A DNA stretch of 44,062 nucleotides from Acidobacteriota bacterium (GTDB lineage Bacteria > Acidobacteriota > Terriglobia > UBA7540), in the NCBI GenBank assembly GCA_902812415.1, contig CADDZJ010000023.1, positions 1-44,062 of the forward strand, written 5' to 3'. Positions 1 through 10,200 of this stretch are shown in pieces. Each line of letters begins with the position of its first letter. Position 1 is the stretch's first letter. The notes under the pieces are model-generated. The model was not told the DNA's origin. It saw only the letters and a program-made list of their open reading frames with translations, and did no database searches. The position numbers were made by a program, and so were the translations under genes.

Positions 1-172
1 GGTTCATCGCCCGTACCGCCGTTTCGCAGCCTGGCCGCTTCCATCGGTTCATCGCCCGTACCGCCGTTTCGCAGCCTGGCCGCTTCCATCGGTTCATCGC
101 CCGTACCGCCGTTTCGCAGCCTGGCCGCTTCCATCGGTTCATCGCCCGTACCGCCGTTTCGCAGCCTGGCCG
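1..172. repeat. 45-bp tandem repeat array, about 3.8 copies, cut by the window edge
   Basis: Three full units (1-45, 46-90, 91-135) and a 37-bp partial unit (136-172) follow head to tail, with no differences I can see. The unit starts GGTTCATCGCCCGTACCGCC and ends CTTCCATC. Because 45 is a multiple of three, a translated reading would give a 15-residue repeat. All three plus frames and two of the three minus frames stay open through the array. Plus frame 1 stays open until the TAG at 196-198, so the array could be the end of a gene lying left of the window. Equally it could be a non-coding minisatellite. The near identity of the copies suggests recent expansion. Confidence 0.93.
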
Positions 173-243
173 GCAATGGGGCAATTGCAACGGTGTAGTT
201 GATCCAAGCTCCACCCAAGCTCGCTTTCGTTATAAGTTACATC

Positions 244-271
244 TTGACGCCCAAGTTGTTTGTGCTATAGT
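244..271 (+). promoter_or_regulatory. sigma-70-type promoter for the membrane-protein pair
   Basis: A -35 box TTGACG (244-249), a 16-nt spacer and a -10 box TATAGT (266-271) lie just upstream of the gene at 305. A GGGAGG ribosome-binding site at 291-296 follows. Both boxes match the consensus in five of six positions. Confidence 0.7.
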
Positions 272-304
272 TACTGAGCGCGCCCTCGACGGGAGGCGCT
301 GCTC

Positions 305-1057
305 ATGATAGCTTCCCTAGTCGTCCACGGGTTACAGTACATCGGCTACGTCCTTGAGGTGTTTGTGCTGGTCGTCTTGATGACCCAGGGACGCTGGAAG
401 AAATATCCTGAGTTTGCGCTTTTTGCGGTAGGTTACGCATCGATCGATGCAATCCTACGGCCTTTTATTCTCTTCCATTACGGCCAGACTTCTCTTCAGT
501 ACCGATATTGCTATTGGCTCTCTGACGCAGCGCTGACGTTAGGCGCTTTTCTGTTGATCTCCTTCTTTTTCAAGCGGGCCTGCGCCGAAAAGAAGGACCA
601 TTGGCCTCTTCTGCGTTCCATCCTAAGCTCCGTCTTTATCCTCATCACGCTGATTTCTGTTTTCTCAATTTCCTCGCACTATCATCGCCTGATCGGCGAC
701 TTCATTGTTGAGTTCCAGCAAAATCTGTATTTTGGCTGTCTGGTGTTGAACACGCTGCTCTACGTGATGCTGACGCAGATGGAAAAGATGGACGAGGAGC
801 TGAATCTTCTGGTGTGCGGTCTCGGGGTTCAGTTTGCTGGACCTGCAGCCATGATGGCGCTGATCTATCTGACTGGCATCGGCGCGCAAGCCCCGGCGTT
901 CTTTGAGCTTTGCGCTCAAGCATGCACTCTGGCTACGTGGCTCACGTGGCTTTACACTTTGATCTGCAAACGGAGCGAGGAATCTGCTTCCGTTCGAGAG
1001 CGCGAAGAAACCTCTGCTTTTGCCAAAGTTTCAATGCGCAGACTGAGTGAGGTCTAA
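305..1057 (+). CDS. seven-helix integral membrane protein of unknown function
   Basis: This 250-residue protein is mostly hydrophobic. About seven membrane segments can be drawn, near residues 8-27, 36-55, 70-90, 104-122, 140-158, 170-193 and 203-222. A charged tail of about 28 residues rich in Glu, Arg and Ser follows. I see no catalytic motif and do not recognise the family. The ATG at 305 has a good GGGAGG site about 8 nt upstream and a strong promoter before that. The next gene starts 1 nt after its TAA stop, so the two are almost certainly co-transcribed and translationally coupled. A sensor-like or scaffold role is possible but unsupported. Confidence 0.8.
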   Translation: MIASLVVHGLQYIGYVLEVFVLVVLMTQGRWKKYPEFALFAVGYASIDAILRPFILFHYGQTSLQYRYCYWLSDAALTLGAFLLISFFFKRACAEKKDHWPLLRSILSSVFILITLISVFSISSHYHRLIGDFIVEFQQNLYFGCLVLNTLLYVMLTQMEKMDEELNLLVCGLGVQFAGPAAMMALIYLTGIGAQAPAFFELCAQACTLATWLTWLYTLICKRSEESASVREREETSAFAKVSMRRLSEV

Positions 1058-1058
1058 A

Positions 1059-1535
1059 ATGGTTGTCGCAACTCTTATTCTGATTCTCTCAACAGCATTA
1101 CTGCTGTTTTATCTCCAGGCGATCTGTCAGAAGATCTTGCGCCGCCGCGCGCATCAGGAGTTCTACCATTCGATTGTAAACGCCAATCGTCTGGAATTCC
1201 CGTTTGTTCGCAGCGCGATCGAAGACTACGACGCCCCACTTGACTATTCAAGGTTTCGTATGCAGTTGAAGTGCGATTTCCTGGCCCTGACTTATCTGCT
1301 GAAAAATGCCGCGAATTCCAGCCAGAAACTCTCGGCGGATGAAAAACTGCTCATCCTGAACTTCAGAGTGCTCTTCTTCTTCCTGGGGGTCTTCCACCTG
1401 GTAGGCATTGGTGAAAAGGTTTTTATGCTGAAGCTGACTTCCATTCTTCAGTATTTCGGCAACGTGCTGGGTGAGCGCGTCAGCAAAATCCGTTTTGGCA
1501 ACATGACGGCTTCAGAATATCTCCTGAGCCTCTGA
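1059..1535 (+). CDS. single-pass membrane protein of unknown function
   Basis: The protein has 158 residues from the ATG at 1059. An in-frame GTG at 1047 would add four residues, but it lies inside the GTGAGG that serves as the ribosome-binding site, so the ATG is preferred. Residues 1-20 form one strong membrane helix. The rest looks like a cytoplasmic domain, with a hydrophobic stretch near residues 105-125 that may be a second, weaker helix. I do not recognise a family. Its start abuts the stop of the seven-helix membrane protein, which suggests the two products act together. Confidence 0.72.
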   Translation: MVVATLILILSTALLLFYLQAICQKILRRRAHQEFYHSIVNANRLEFPFVRSAIEDYDAPLDYSRFRMQLKCDFLALTYLLKNAANSSQKLSADEKLLILNFRVLFFFLGVFHLVGIGEKVFMLKLTSILQYFGNVLGERVSKIRFGNMTASEYLLSL

Positions 1536-1582
1536 TCAGTTGCTGAAAAACCAGTTGGCATATCAGCGAACGCCCCAGCCTG

Positions 1583-1610
1583 CCATTCTGAGCGGCAGCG
1601 AAGAATCCCC
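1583..1610. repeat. dispersed intergenic repeat, CATTCTGAGCG type
   Basis: The stretch CCATTCTGAGCGGCAGCGAA followed by GAATCC matches a degenerate palindromic element also seen at 27584-27744 and 32234-32330 in this window. It lies between two convergent genes and holds no ORF worth calling. Confidence 0.5.
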
Positions 1611-1634
1611 GCATTGATTCTCCGAGTCCCTTCC

Positions 1635-2363
1635 TCAATTAATCCACCGGTCGGGGTCATCCTTTTTCTCGTGCTTGCGCATGTAAACTTCAAACTGTTT
1701 GCGGAGCCGCGCCCGGCGCCAATCCTCGTAATTCCGCCGGAGCCCTGAAGGAAGCCTGAATCCTCGCAGATAAAGGTACCCGATCAGCATGCCGCTCAAG
1801 TGAGCGATGTAACTGACGCCTGTTCCCGCCTGGCCGAACAGACTGACAAACTCGATAACGCCCATCAGCGCCACAAACCACTTGGCTTTGATGGGAATGA
1901 AGAAGTACATGTAGATGGGGCGTTCAGGGAACAGGAGGCCGTAGGCCAGCATCAGCCCGAATAAGGCTCCCGAACAACCGATGGTCATCACAATGCTGTG
2001 AGGACCCAGGAGGACGTCCACCACCCCGGCGCCAACGCCCGTCAGGAAATAGTAAAAGAGGAACTGCTTGCCGCCCCACAGGCTTTCCAGGTCAGGCCCG
2101 AACATCCACAAAACAAAGAGATTGAAAATGATATGGAAGAAGCCCGCGTGGAGGAACAGATAGGTGAAAGGCTGCCACAAAAACAGATCGTGGGTCACCA
2201 AGTACGGACGGAGGCCGAAGAAGAAGTAAGGATACCCCCAGTGCGCAATTCGAGCCGGGAAATAGGTGAGAACAAACGCCACCGCTGTGGCGATGATGAG
2301 CCCCTTAACCTTGGGAGTGAGAGGAGGGCCAAAGGATATGGAATATTCACGGTAACGAACCAT
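1635..2363 (-). CDS. rhomboid family intramembrane serine protease
   Basis: This 242-residue polytopic membrane protein should cleave other membrane proteins within the bilayer. It shows the rhomboid signatures in order: H77-IIF-N81 in the second helix, GCSGALFGL with the presumed nucleophile S131, and AHLSG with the presumed general base H188. Six membrane segments fit the basic bacterial fold, followed by a basic C-terminal tail of about 45 residues rich in Arg and Lys. The substrate is unknown. A second rhomboid, fused to TPRs, lies at 12489-13910. The gene converges on the membrane-protein pair and is not obviously in an operon. Confidence 0.92.
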   Translation of the reverse strand: MVRYREYSISFGPPLTPKVKGLIIATAVAFVLTYFPARIAHWGYPYFFFGLRPYLVTHDLFLWQPFTYLFLHAGFFHIIFNLFVLWMFGPDLESLWGGKQFLFYYFLTGVGAGVVDVLLGPHSIVMTIGCSGALFGLMLAYGLLFPERPIYMYFFIPIKAKWFVALMGVIEFVSLFGQAGTGVSYIAHLSGMLIGYLYLRGFRLPSGLRRNYEDWRRARLRKQFEVYMRKHEKKDDPDRWIN

Positions 2364-2394
2364 TTTTTAAGCTTACCTCATTTGCCCCGCCATT

Positions 2395-2445
2395 GCGCAG
2401 CGCGGCAAAGCCGCAACCGCAGCCAAATTTCAAATTTCAGATTCC
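2395..2445 (+). repeat. 51-bp dispersed repeat, copy 1 of 2
   Basis: It matches 7003-7053 in the same orientation at 45 of 51 positions by eye. Both copies start GCGCAGCGCGGC and end GATTCC. Both are intergenic and lie close to a gene end. Confidence 0.8.
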
Positions 2446-2651
2446 GGGCAGCGACCGTTACGAAAACAGGATACGGCTCGCGCGACTTCCGGCGACAATT
2501 GCTCGCTGTAGCGACGCTTTCCCCAGCGCCGAAAATTGGCGGCGGAGACCCCGGCGATACAGATTACGGATCGCGGGAGGCGGCCGGCGGTCAAGCCGCT
2601 TTTTGCGTCGCCATGTTCAACCGGCCTGGGGAGCGATAATCGCAGATGGCC

Positions 2652-2679
2652 GCGACGACTCCAAAAGCGGAGTTGTCGC
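2652..2679 (-). terminator. strong hairpin just downstream of the yqeY-like gene
   Basis: An 11-bp stem (one G-U in the RNA) with a 6-nt loop starts 9 nt after the stop of the yqeY-like gene: GCGACGACTCC pairs with GGAGTTGTCGC. No U-tract follows on the minus strand, so it may stabilise the 3' end or be a repeat element instead of an intrinsic terminator. Confidence 0.4.
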
Positions 2680-2687
2680 ACAGGCTC

Positions 2688-3137
2688 TCACGCCGTCAGC
2701 CGCGCCCGGACTTTTTCGCTGACCTGCTTGCCATCCACCGTTTTTCCGGCCAATTTAGCCATCACCGCTTTCATCACCTTGCCCACATCTTTGGCTGTGG
2801 CGGCTCCAGTCTCGGTGAGAGCTTCGGCGACAGCGGCATCCACCTCCTGGTCTGTCGCCGAGGCGGGAAGATAGCTTTCCAAAATCGCAAGTTCTGCAAG
2901 CTCCTTCTCAGCCAGCTCATCACGCCCGCCCTTGCGAAATAACTCCGCGGCATCCTTGCGCTGCTTCACTAGCGTCCGGAAAACGGCGAGAGCCTGTTCA
3001 TCCGTAAGCGATTTGCCGCCCTCAACCTGCTTGTGCTTGAGCGCAGACTTCATCATGCGCAGAACGCTTAGCCGCAGCGCATCCTGGCTCTTCATAGCCT
3101 GGACAAGATCCTTATCAACCTGTTCAGTCAGCAACAT
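2688..3137 (-). CDS. GatB/YqeY domain-containing protein
   Basis: This 149-residue, Lys- and Glu-rich cytosolic protein matches the YqeY family along its full length. The N-terminal half is helical with the typical LRMMKSALKHKQVE region, followed by a RKGGRDELAEKELAELAILESYLP segment and a C-terminal region resembling the tail domain of GatB (KVMKAVMAKLAGKTVDGKQV). The tail domain contacts tRNA in GatB; the role of free YqeY proteins is not established. The ATG has GGAAAGGA about 9 nt upstream. It lies 92 nt downstream of ligA on the same strand and may be co-transcribed with it. Confidence 0.93.
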   Translation of the reverse strand: MLLTEQVDKDLVQAMKSQDALRLSVLRMMKSALKHKQVEGGKSLTDEQALAVFRTLVKQRKDAAELFRKGGRDELAEKELAELAILESYLPASATDQEVDAAVAEALTETGAATAKDVGKVMKAVMAKLAGKTVDGKQVSEKVRARLTA

Positions 3138-3229
3138 CAGTCTTCATTCCTTTCCATGAGGATTGAAAGCGCCCCTCGTCATCACAACCCATCTTAACCT
3201 TTTGCCGCAAGCAAAGACCCGATCGCGAC

Positions 3230-5251
<2,022 letters not shown>

Positions 5252-5278
5252 TTATTGGAATATCTGGATTCATTAAGG

Positions 5279-5306
5279 ATTATGGCACAGTGGTATCGAA
5301 CCTCAA
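5279..5306 (-). promoter_or_regulatory. probable sigma-70 promoter of ligA
   Basis: On the minus strand TTGAGG (5306-5301), a 16-nt spacer and CATAAT (5284-5279) lie about 40 nt before the TTG start of ligA. Confidence 0.5.
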
Positions 5307-5333
5307 GGGTGGCAAAAGCCGGGTCTGCCCGCC

Positions 5334-5362
5334 TTGACACGATAAAATTTCAGAACTAACTT
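5334..5362 (+). promoter_or_regulatory. possible promoter for the small secreted protein gene
   Basis: A perfect -35 box TTGACA (5334-5339) is followed after 17 nt by a weak -10, TAACTT (5357-5362). It lies 76 nt before the ATG at 5439 and diverges from the ligA promoter. Confidence 0.4.
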
Positions 5363-5438
5363 TTGAAATGGAATCAGGCTTTGAGGAACGCAGGCGCTGA
5401 TTCCAAGAAAATCTCGATTCAGGGGAACATGGAAAGGA

Positions 5439-5837
5439 ATGAAGCGAGGATTTATTTTGTCTCTGATCATTTTAACCAATTTAACTCTTGCTCTCCCCGG
5501 ATGGGCGCAGCGCACGACCGCTCCCCAAGCGCCCGATAATGCGCGCTTTGGGATTCCCACGGGTGGGCTTGCCGCCGTTTACCAGGACTATCTCTTTGGC
5601 GTGGTCTCCAAGATTAAACCTGATGAACTGGTGCTCGATAAAACCAAGTACGGAGTCCCTCAGACCATCCACCTGGACCGAAAAACCAAGTATATTCATA
5701 ACGGCAAGCGAAGCTCGCTGAGCGAGATCAAGGTGGGCGATCCCGTCTATGTTGATGTCAAAACAGACAAGAAAACCGGCTCCATGTTTGCCAAAAAAGT
5801 GGTGAGCGGAGTCAACGCCACCCGTGGGTCGACATAA
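5439..5837 (+). CDS. small secreted protein, DUF5666-like
   Basis: This 132-residue protein has a clear Sec signal peptide: MKRG, a hydrophobic core (residues 5-20) and a likely cleavage after PGWAQ near residue 24. The mature part has a compact beta-rich segment with the pattern VVSKIKPDELVLDK ... IHLDRKTKYIHNGK ... IKVGDPVYVDVKT, resembling small OB-like DUF5666 domains found in exported bacterial proteins. Their function is unknown. The purine-rich GGAAAGGA touches the ATG directly, and GGGGA lies further upstream, so the translation signal is not ideal. It stands alone, divergent from ligA. Confidence 0.78.
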   Translation: MKRGFILSLIILTNLTLALPGWAQRTTAPQAPDNARFGIPTGGLAAVYQDYLFGVVSKIKPDELVLDKTKYGVPQTIHLDRKTKYIHNGKRSSLSEIKVGDPVYVDVKTDKKTGSMFAKKVVSGVNATRGST

Positions 5838-5962
5838 GCTCCGCGCATTCCGAAGTGCGTTTGACGCCGCGAACTGCGATCTTTTCACCCAGGCCCGGTC
5901 CTGGATCAGGGTGAGGAGTGAAGGAATTTAGTCGTACGTCACATCAATACCTGGACCGAGCC

Positions 5963-6045
5963 CACGGGCGGGACGCCCGTGCCACGATTGTGGCATGGCC
6001 ATCTTGGCCATGGCCACACCTTGTCCAGAAACGTTAGTGGCCCAT
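5963..6045 (+). repeat. 83-bp dispersed repeat, copy 1 of 2
   Basis: It matches 43289-43371 in inverted orientation. Both copies begin CACGGGCGGGACGCCCGTGC, which itself can fold, and end AACGTTAGTGGC. The copy overlaps the upstream end of the lipid kinase ORF and supplies the ATG at 5995. Confidence 0.82.
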
Positions 6046-6081
6046 AACCAAAACTGCTCTGAAGCTGTCCTGACGCCCGCC

Positions 6082-6999
6082 TTGAAACGCGCCACCCTGA
6101 TTTACAATCCGGTTGCCGGCAGGAATCCCTCGCGCCGTGAACGCCACATCCAACACGCAGGCGAGATCCTGCGAAAATCCGGCATAGAGATTAAACTTGC
6201 GCGCACCGCCGGTCCCGGCTCCGCCACGGAACTGGCGCGCCAAGCTGCGGCGCGCGGCGATGAAATTATTCTGGCCTGCGGCGGCGATGGAACCATCAAT
6301 GAAGTCATTAACGGCATGTGTCCGGGTAATGCAGCCCTGGCCATTTTGCCCGGCGGCACGGCCAACATCATCGCCAAGGAATTAAGACTTCCTCATCACC
6401 CCGTGCGCGCGGCTCGCGAGTTCCCCAACTGGAAGCCGCGCCGAATCGCGCTGGGGCGCGTGACCGGGGCTCCCATTCCTCAGAATGCTGCTTCTGGTCC
6501 CGTCCGGCGATACTTTTTGAGTGTGGCCGGCGTGGGGTTTGATGCCTACGTCATTCATCGGCTGACCTTTGGCTTCAAAATGTCTCTAGGAGTGGCGGCT
6601 TACGTCCTGGAGGGCGCGCGGCAATGGGCGCGCTACTCATTTCCTCCTGTGATGTGTCACGTGGACGGGCGCGAACAGCAAGTCACCTTTGCGATCGTAC
6701 AGCGAACCAGCCGTTATGCAGGATGGTTTCGCACGGCTCCTCGGCAGTCCATCATCAACTCTCATTTTGGCGTCTCTCTCTACACCAGCCCCCGTCGTCT
6801 CCGATACGTCGCTTATGCTCTTGGCATTTTATGCCAGCGACGAGTCCGGGACGTCATCGAGATCGAGACCGGCAACGTGGGCTTCACAGCGGTGCAGCCT
6901 GAACCCTCGATTTATTTTGAAGTGGATGGGGAGCTCGCCGGAACGCTTCCCGCCAGCTTTGAGGTTGTGCCGGACGCGCTGACGCTTTTTATGCCATGA
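6082..6999 (+). CDS. diacylglycerol kinase family lipid kinase (DagK/YegS type)
   Basis: The catalytic-domain signature GGDGTINEVINGM identifies a lipid kinase of the DAGK family, which phosphorylates diacylglycerol or a related lipid at the membrane using ATP. A second family motif, LPGGTANIIAKEL, follows, and the C-terminal part has the usual SVAGVGFDAYV and EVDGE motifs. Family members start with a sequence like MKRATLIYNPVAGR, which here begins at the TTG at 6082, giving 305 residues. An ATG at 5995 (334 residues) and a GTG at 6037 are in frame, but both lie in the 83-bp dispersed repeat, so they are less likely. No start has a clear ribosome-binding site, so the start is uncertain. Confidence 0.88.
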   Translation: MKRATLIYNPVAGRNPSRRERHIQHAGEILRKSGIEIKLARTAGPGSATELARQAAARGDEIILACGGDGTINEVINGMCPGNAALAILPGGTANIIAKELRLPHHPVRAAREFPNWKPRRIALGRVTGAPIPQNAASGPVRRYFLSVAGVGFDAYVIHRLTFGFKMSLGVAAYVLEGARQWARYSFPPVMCHVDGREQQVTFAIVQRTSRYAGWFRTAPRQSIINSHFGVSLYTSPRRLRYVAYALGILCQRRVRDVIEIETGNVGFTAVQPEPSIYFEVDGELAGTLPASFEVVPDALTLFMP

Positions 7000-7002
7000 C
7001 TC

Positions 7003-7053
7003 GCGCAGCGCGGCGTAGCCGCAACCAAAGCCAAATTTCAGATTTCGGATTCC
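7003..7053 (+). repeat. 51-bp dispersed repeat, copy 2 of 2
   Basis: This is the second copy of the repeat at 2395-2445. It begins 3 nt after the stop codon of the lipid kinase gene. Confidence 0.8.
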
Positions 7054-7172
7054 AGAGAGTCAGCCGCCTAAAGAACATGGCACATATCACAAAAATGCCT
7101 GCCCGGTGACTCTCAATAGAATGCATTCCATCGCTGAGCATTTTTCCTAATAAAATCTTATTTTTGAGCTTA

Positions 7173-7201
7173 TTGACCCTTCCCAAGGCCAGCGATATAC
7201 T
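7173..7201 (+). promoter_or_regulatory. strong sigma-70-type promoter of the HEAT/haem gene pair
   Basis: TTGACC (7173-7178), a 17-nt spacer and TATACT (7196-7201) give a near-consensus promoter 52 nt before the preferred ATG at 7254. Confidence 0.72.
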
Positions 7202-7253
7202 GAGCGTCAGCATGATCGTTCAATATTAGATGAATGATCCGAGAGGAATCGCT

Positions 7254-10200
7254 ATGAGTTCTGCTCGCGGGCACATTTTCCGAAAGAAAGCGATTGCACT
7301 CTATGTAGCGACGGCTGTAATCGTCTTGTGCGCCTGGCATCTTGCCCCTTCGCGCGCCGCATCCCGAGGCTTGCTCCCGGCAAGCCCCGGGGCCTCTTCT
7401 TTGAGCTTTGACCATACGCTCCAAGGCTCTATTCATCCTGGGCAGACGCTCGCCTGGCAGACTCCGGAGCTGAAAGCTGGCGCGCTCTATTCGGTCAACA
7501 TCAGCCTGGATTCGCCGGCCAGCCTGACAACTCCCGACGAGCTTGTACCGCGCAAAATCGCTTCGCCCATTACCTTCAACGTGGTGAAGAAGGATATCGT
7601 CCCCATCGTGCCGCGTGTTGTGGTCCATTTTGATTCCGCCGGCAATCCGGAAATCAGCAAGAAACTCCATTCCGGCGACCCGGGAACCTATTTTATTATC
7701 CGCGCCGCTCAGGCAGGGCCGGCCCGCCTTACGCTGGATGCGCCTGCCAGCGCCCCATTAACGCCCATTCACTTCGAGGCTGAAATCCGACCGCTCAATG
7801 TGAGCCAGCAGAATCAGGCGCAAATTGTTCCCAATACCGCCCGCGACTGGCAGCACGCTTCGCCCATGATTCTGGGCAAAACTGTTTTTGGAACCTCGGA
7901 TGACATCGAATATCTTTACAACACCGATGAAGGGAAGGTGGGGTGGCAGTGGCTCACGTTCGATTACAACCTTCCCAAGCCCAAGCTCGTTTTCTTTGAG
8001 CTCGACCTGCTTGACCGCGACGTGCCTTGCACGCTGAAGATTTATCGCTTGGAAAATGGCCCGCAGGGGCCGCGCCTGGTGGAATACACGCAGGGAAAAG
8101 ATCCCACCGAAATCCGGCATGATGACCAATCGGATGAATTAGTGGACTTCAAGATGATCACGCGCGTGCTGACGCCCGGCCGCTATTATTTGAGCGTCAA
8201 GTCTAATCATCCGCGCTGGAGCCTGCGCACGACGCTTTACAACGTGCCGCCTTATCAGGATCCCCATGAAGCCGTGCAGGTGGCGATGCGCTACATGGTG
8301 GACGTGGGAGACTCCTTCTTCTCAAACACGCCTCGCAAGGGCGCGGTGCGAACGCGGGCTGAAAATGTGACCGATGAAACGGAGCGCTGCATCACATGCC
8401 ATCCTGCGCAATTCACCATGCTGAGCGTGCTGAGAGCGCAGCATCACGGTTATTCCGTGGCGAACAAGCCGGAATACAAGTTCATGATCGACAAGCTTTA
8501 CAACGCGCCCGCGCCGTTTTACGGATTCCCGAATACCTACTGGCTGCGGTTTGAACTCGCGCCCACCAACGGCATCAGCCGCCTCGGAAAATTGCTTCTG
8601 ATGTATGAAGACGGGGTAAGCCATCATCCGACTGAAATTCCGGGCGACAGCGCCAATTACATTCGTCTGGTTTACGATGCGCGCAATCTTCTGCCCCGGG
8701 TGGATAAAGCGCACTTCGTTCCTGAGTTCGAGCCGGCCAAAACCCGCAATTATGAATTCGACGGCAATCGCCCCATCAGTGATTTCCGGGTGGCTTCGGA
8801 CTCGTGGTTTGACCTGAACGACCTCGCCCAACGAGATCATAACGCCGCTTATGCCCGGAGCGCCGCTCACCTGAAGGCCCTGATGACCACGGCGCCCACG
8901 AACGATCTTGAAGATCTCGTCGAGCAAACAAAGGGCATGGTCGATATGGGCGACGCGCGATTCAAGCCGATTATCGCGCAGAACATTCAAAAGATCCTTG
9001 CCAAACAGCACACCGACGGCGGATGGGTGACCGCCGAGTATATGTCGAACGAGCAGTTTTTCGACGCCGCTGCGCGCGCGCCCTTTGAGAAGAAGACCGA
9101 TCCGAGCCTGCAATTCATGACCGGTGAAGTGCTCTACACCTTGAAGATCGCCGGCTACAACATGCAGGACCCGCGCGTGCAGAAAGCCATCCACTGGCTG
9201 CTCGGCTTGCAAAAACCTTTCGGCGGCTGGCTTGACAACAAAGGCGAACTCTTCCTTCAGCCGCACAAAGAGACCTGCTGGGCGCTGATCGCGCTTTCCA
9301 GCATCTATCCGGAATCCAATCCGCCGCTCGCGCCGGCGCCAGCTCCGCCTGCCAGCGTCCGCGACGCGCAGAACACACCCCTGGTTTCAACCCTTCAGTG
9401 GCTGGACCAGGTTTGGTATGACCGGAATGTTTCCGATTTGAAGCTTGTTCTGCCGTTGCTCAAAAACCCCGAGCCGCTCATCCGCGAGGCGGCGGCATCC
9501 GCAATAGGCCGCATGGCGGTGGATGCACCAAATCCTGCTCCTTTCCGCGCGGCCGTTCAGCCATTAATCGCCCTGTTGGGTGACCACACCAAGATGGTGA
9601 GCCGCGCCGCTGCGTGGTCGCTGCGGCAACTGGGCAATGACGGTGTGGGCATTGACGCGATCAAAGTCGCGCTCAACAGCCCCGATGATTACACGCGGCG
9701 GGGCGCTGCCCGCATCTTTTACCAATACTGGTATCACATGATTCCGCGGGAGGACGTAGCCCGAGCTCTCATCCAGCACGTGAACGATCCGGATATGCTG
9801 GTGCGGATTGAGAGCCTGAAGGCGCTCTGGCGGTGGTGGTATCGGACGCCGGATTTTGCTCTGCGCCGGCAGATTGAGCGCGCATTTCTGGAGCGCGCTG
9901 CAGTCAAACGCGAAGATCCCGTGGTACGCCTGAATGTGGCGCAGGCTCTTTACAACATTCTGGACGATAATACAGTCCAATTCCACCGCAACTGGCTGCG
10001 ATCCATGGCCCTTCAGAAGGACCGCGACCGGGCGGAAGCCGCGCGCATCGCCAACGTCGAGCGCCCGCTCGCTGAAGAACTGGCAGCAGCGCTTCGTTCT
10101 CCAAATGTCACATCACGGCAGACTGTCCTGACCGCATTGGATTACTACTTCATGCGCGGCGGCATCGGCAATGATTATGACTCGATCATGTTTTATGATC

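Larger units (their letters stand above)
2364..2687. other. gene-free interval with dispersed repeat and hairpin
   Basis: This 324-nt stretch between the rhomboid gene and the yqeY-like gene has no credible coding sequence; the open frames here have no family resemblance. It holds the 51-bp dispersed repeat at 2395-2445 and the hairpin at 2652-2679. Confidence 0.6.

Noticed and set aside
1-172. CRISPR array
   Set aside because: The 45-bp units follow each other directly with no unique spacers, so it is a tandem repeat.
8322-9266. 314-codon minus-strand ORF within the first HEAT/haem gene
   Set aside because: It is a shadow of the real gene; its product resembles nothing and the GC-rich codon pattern explains it.
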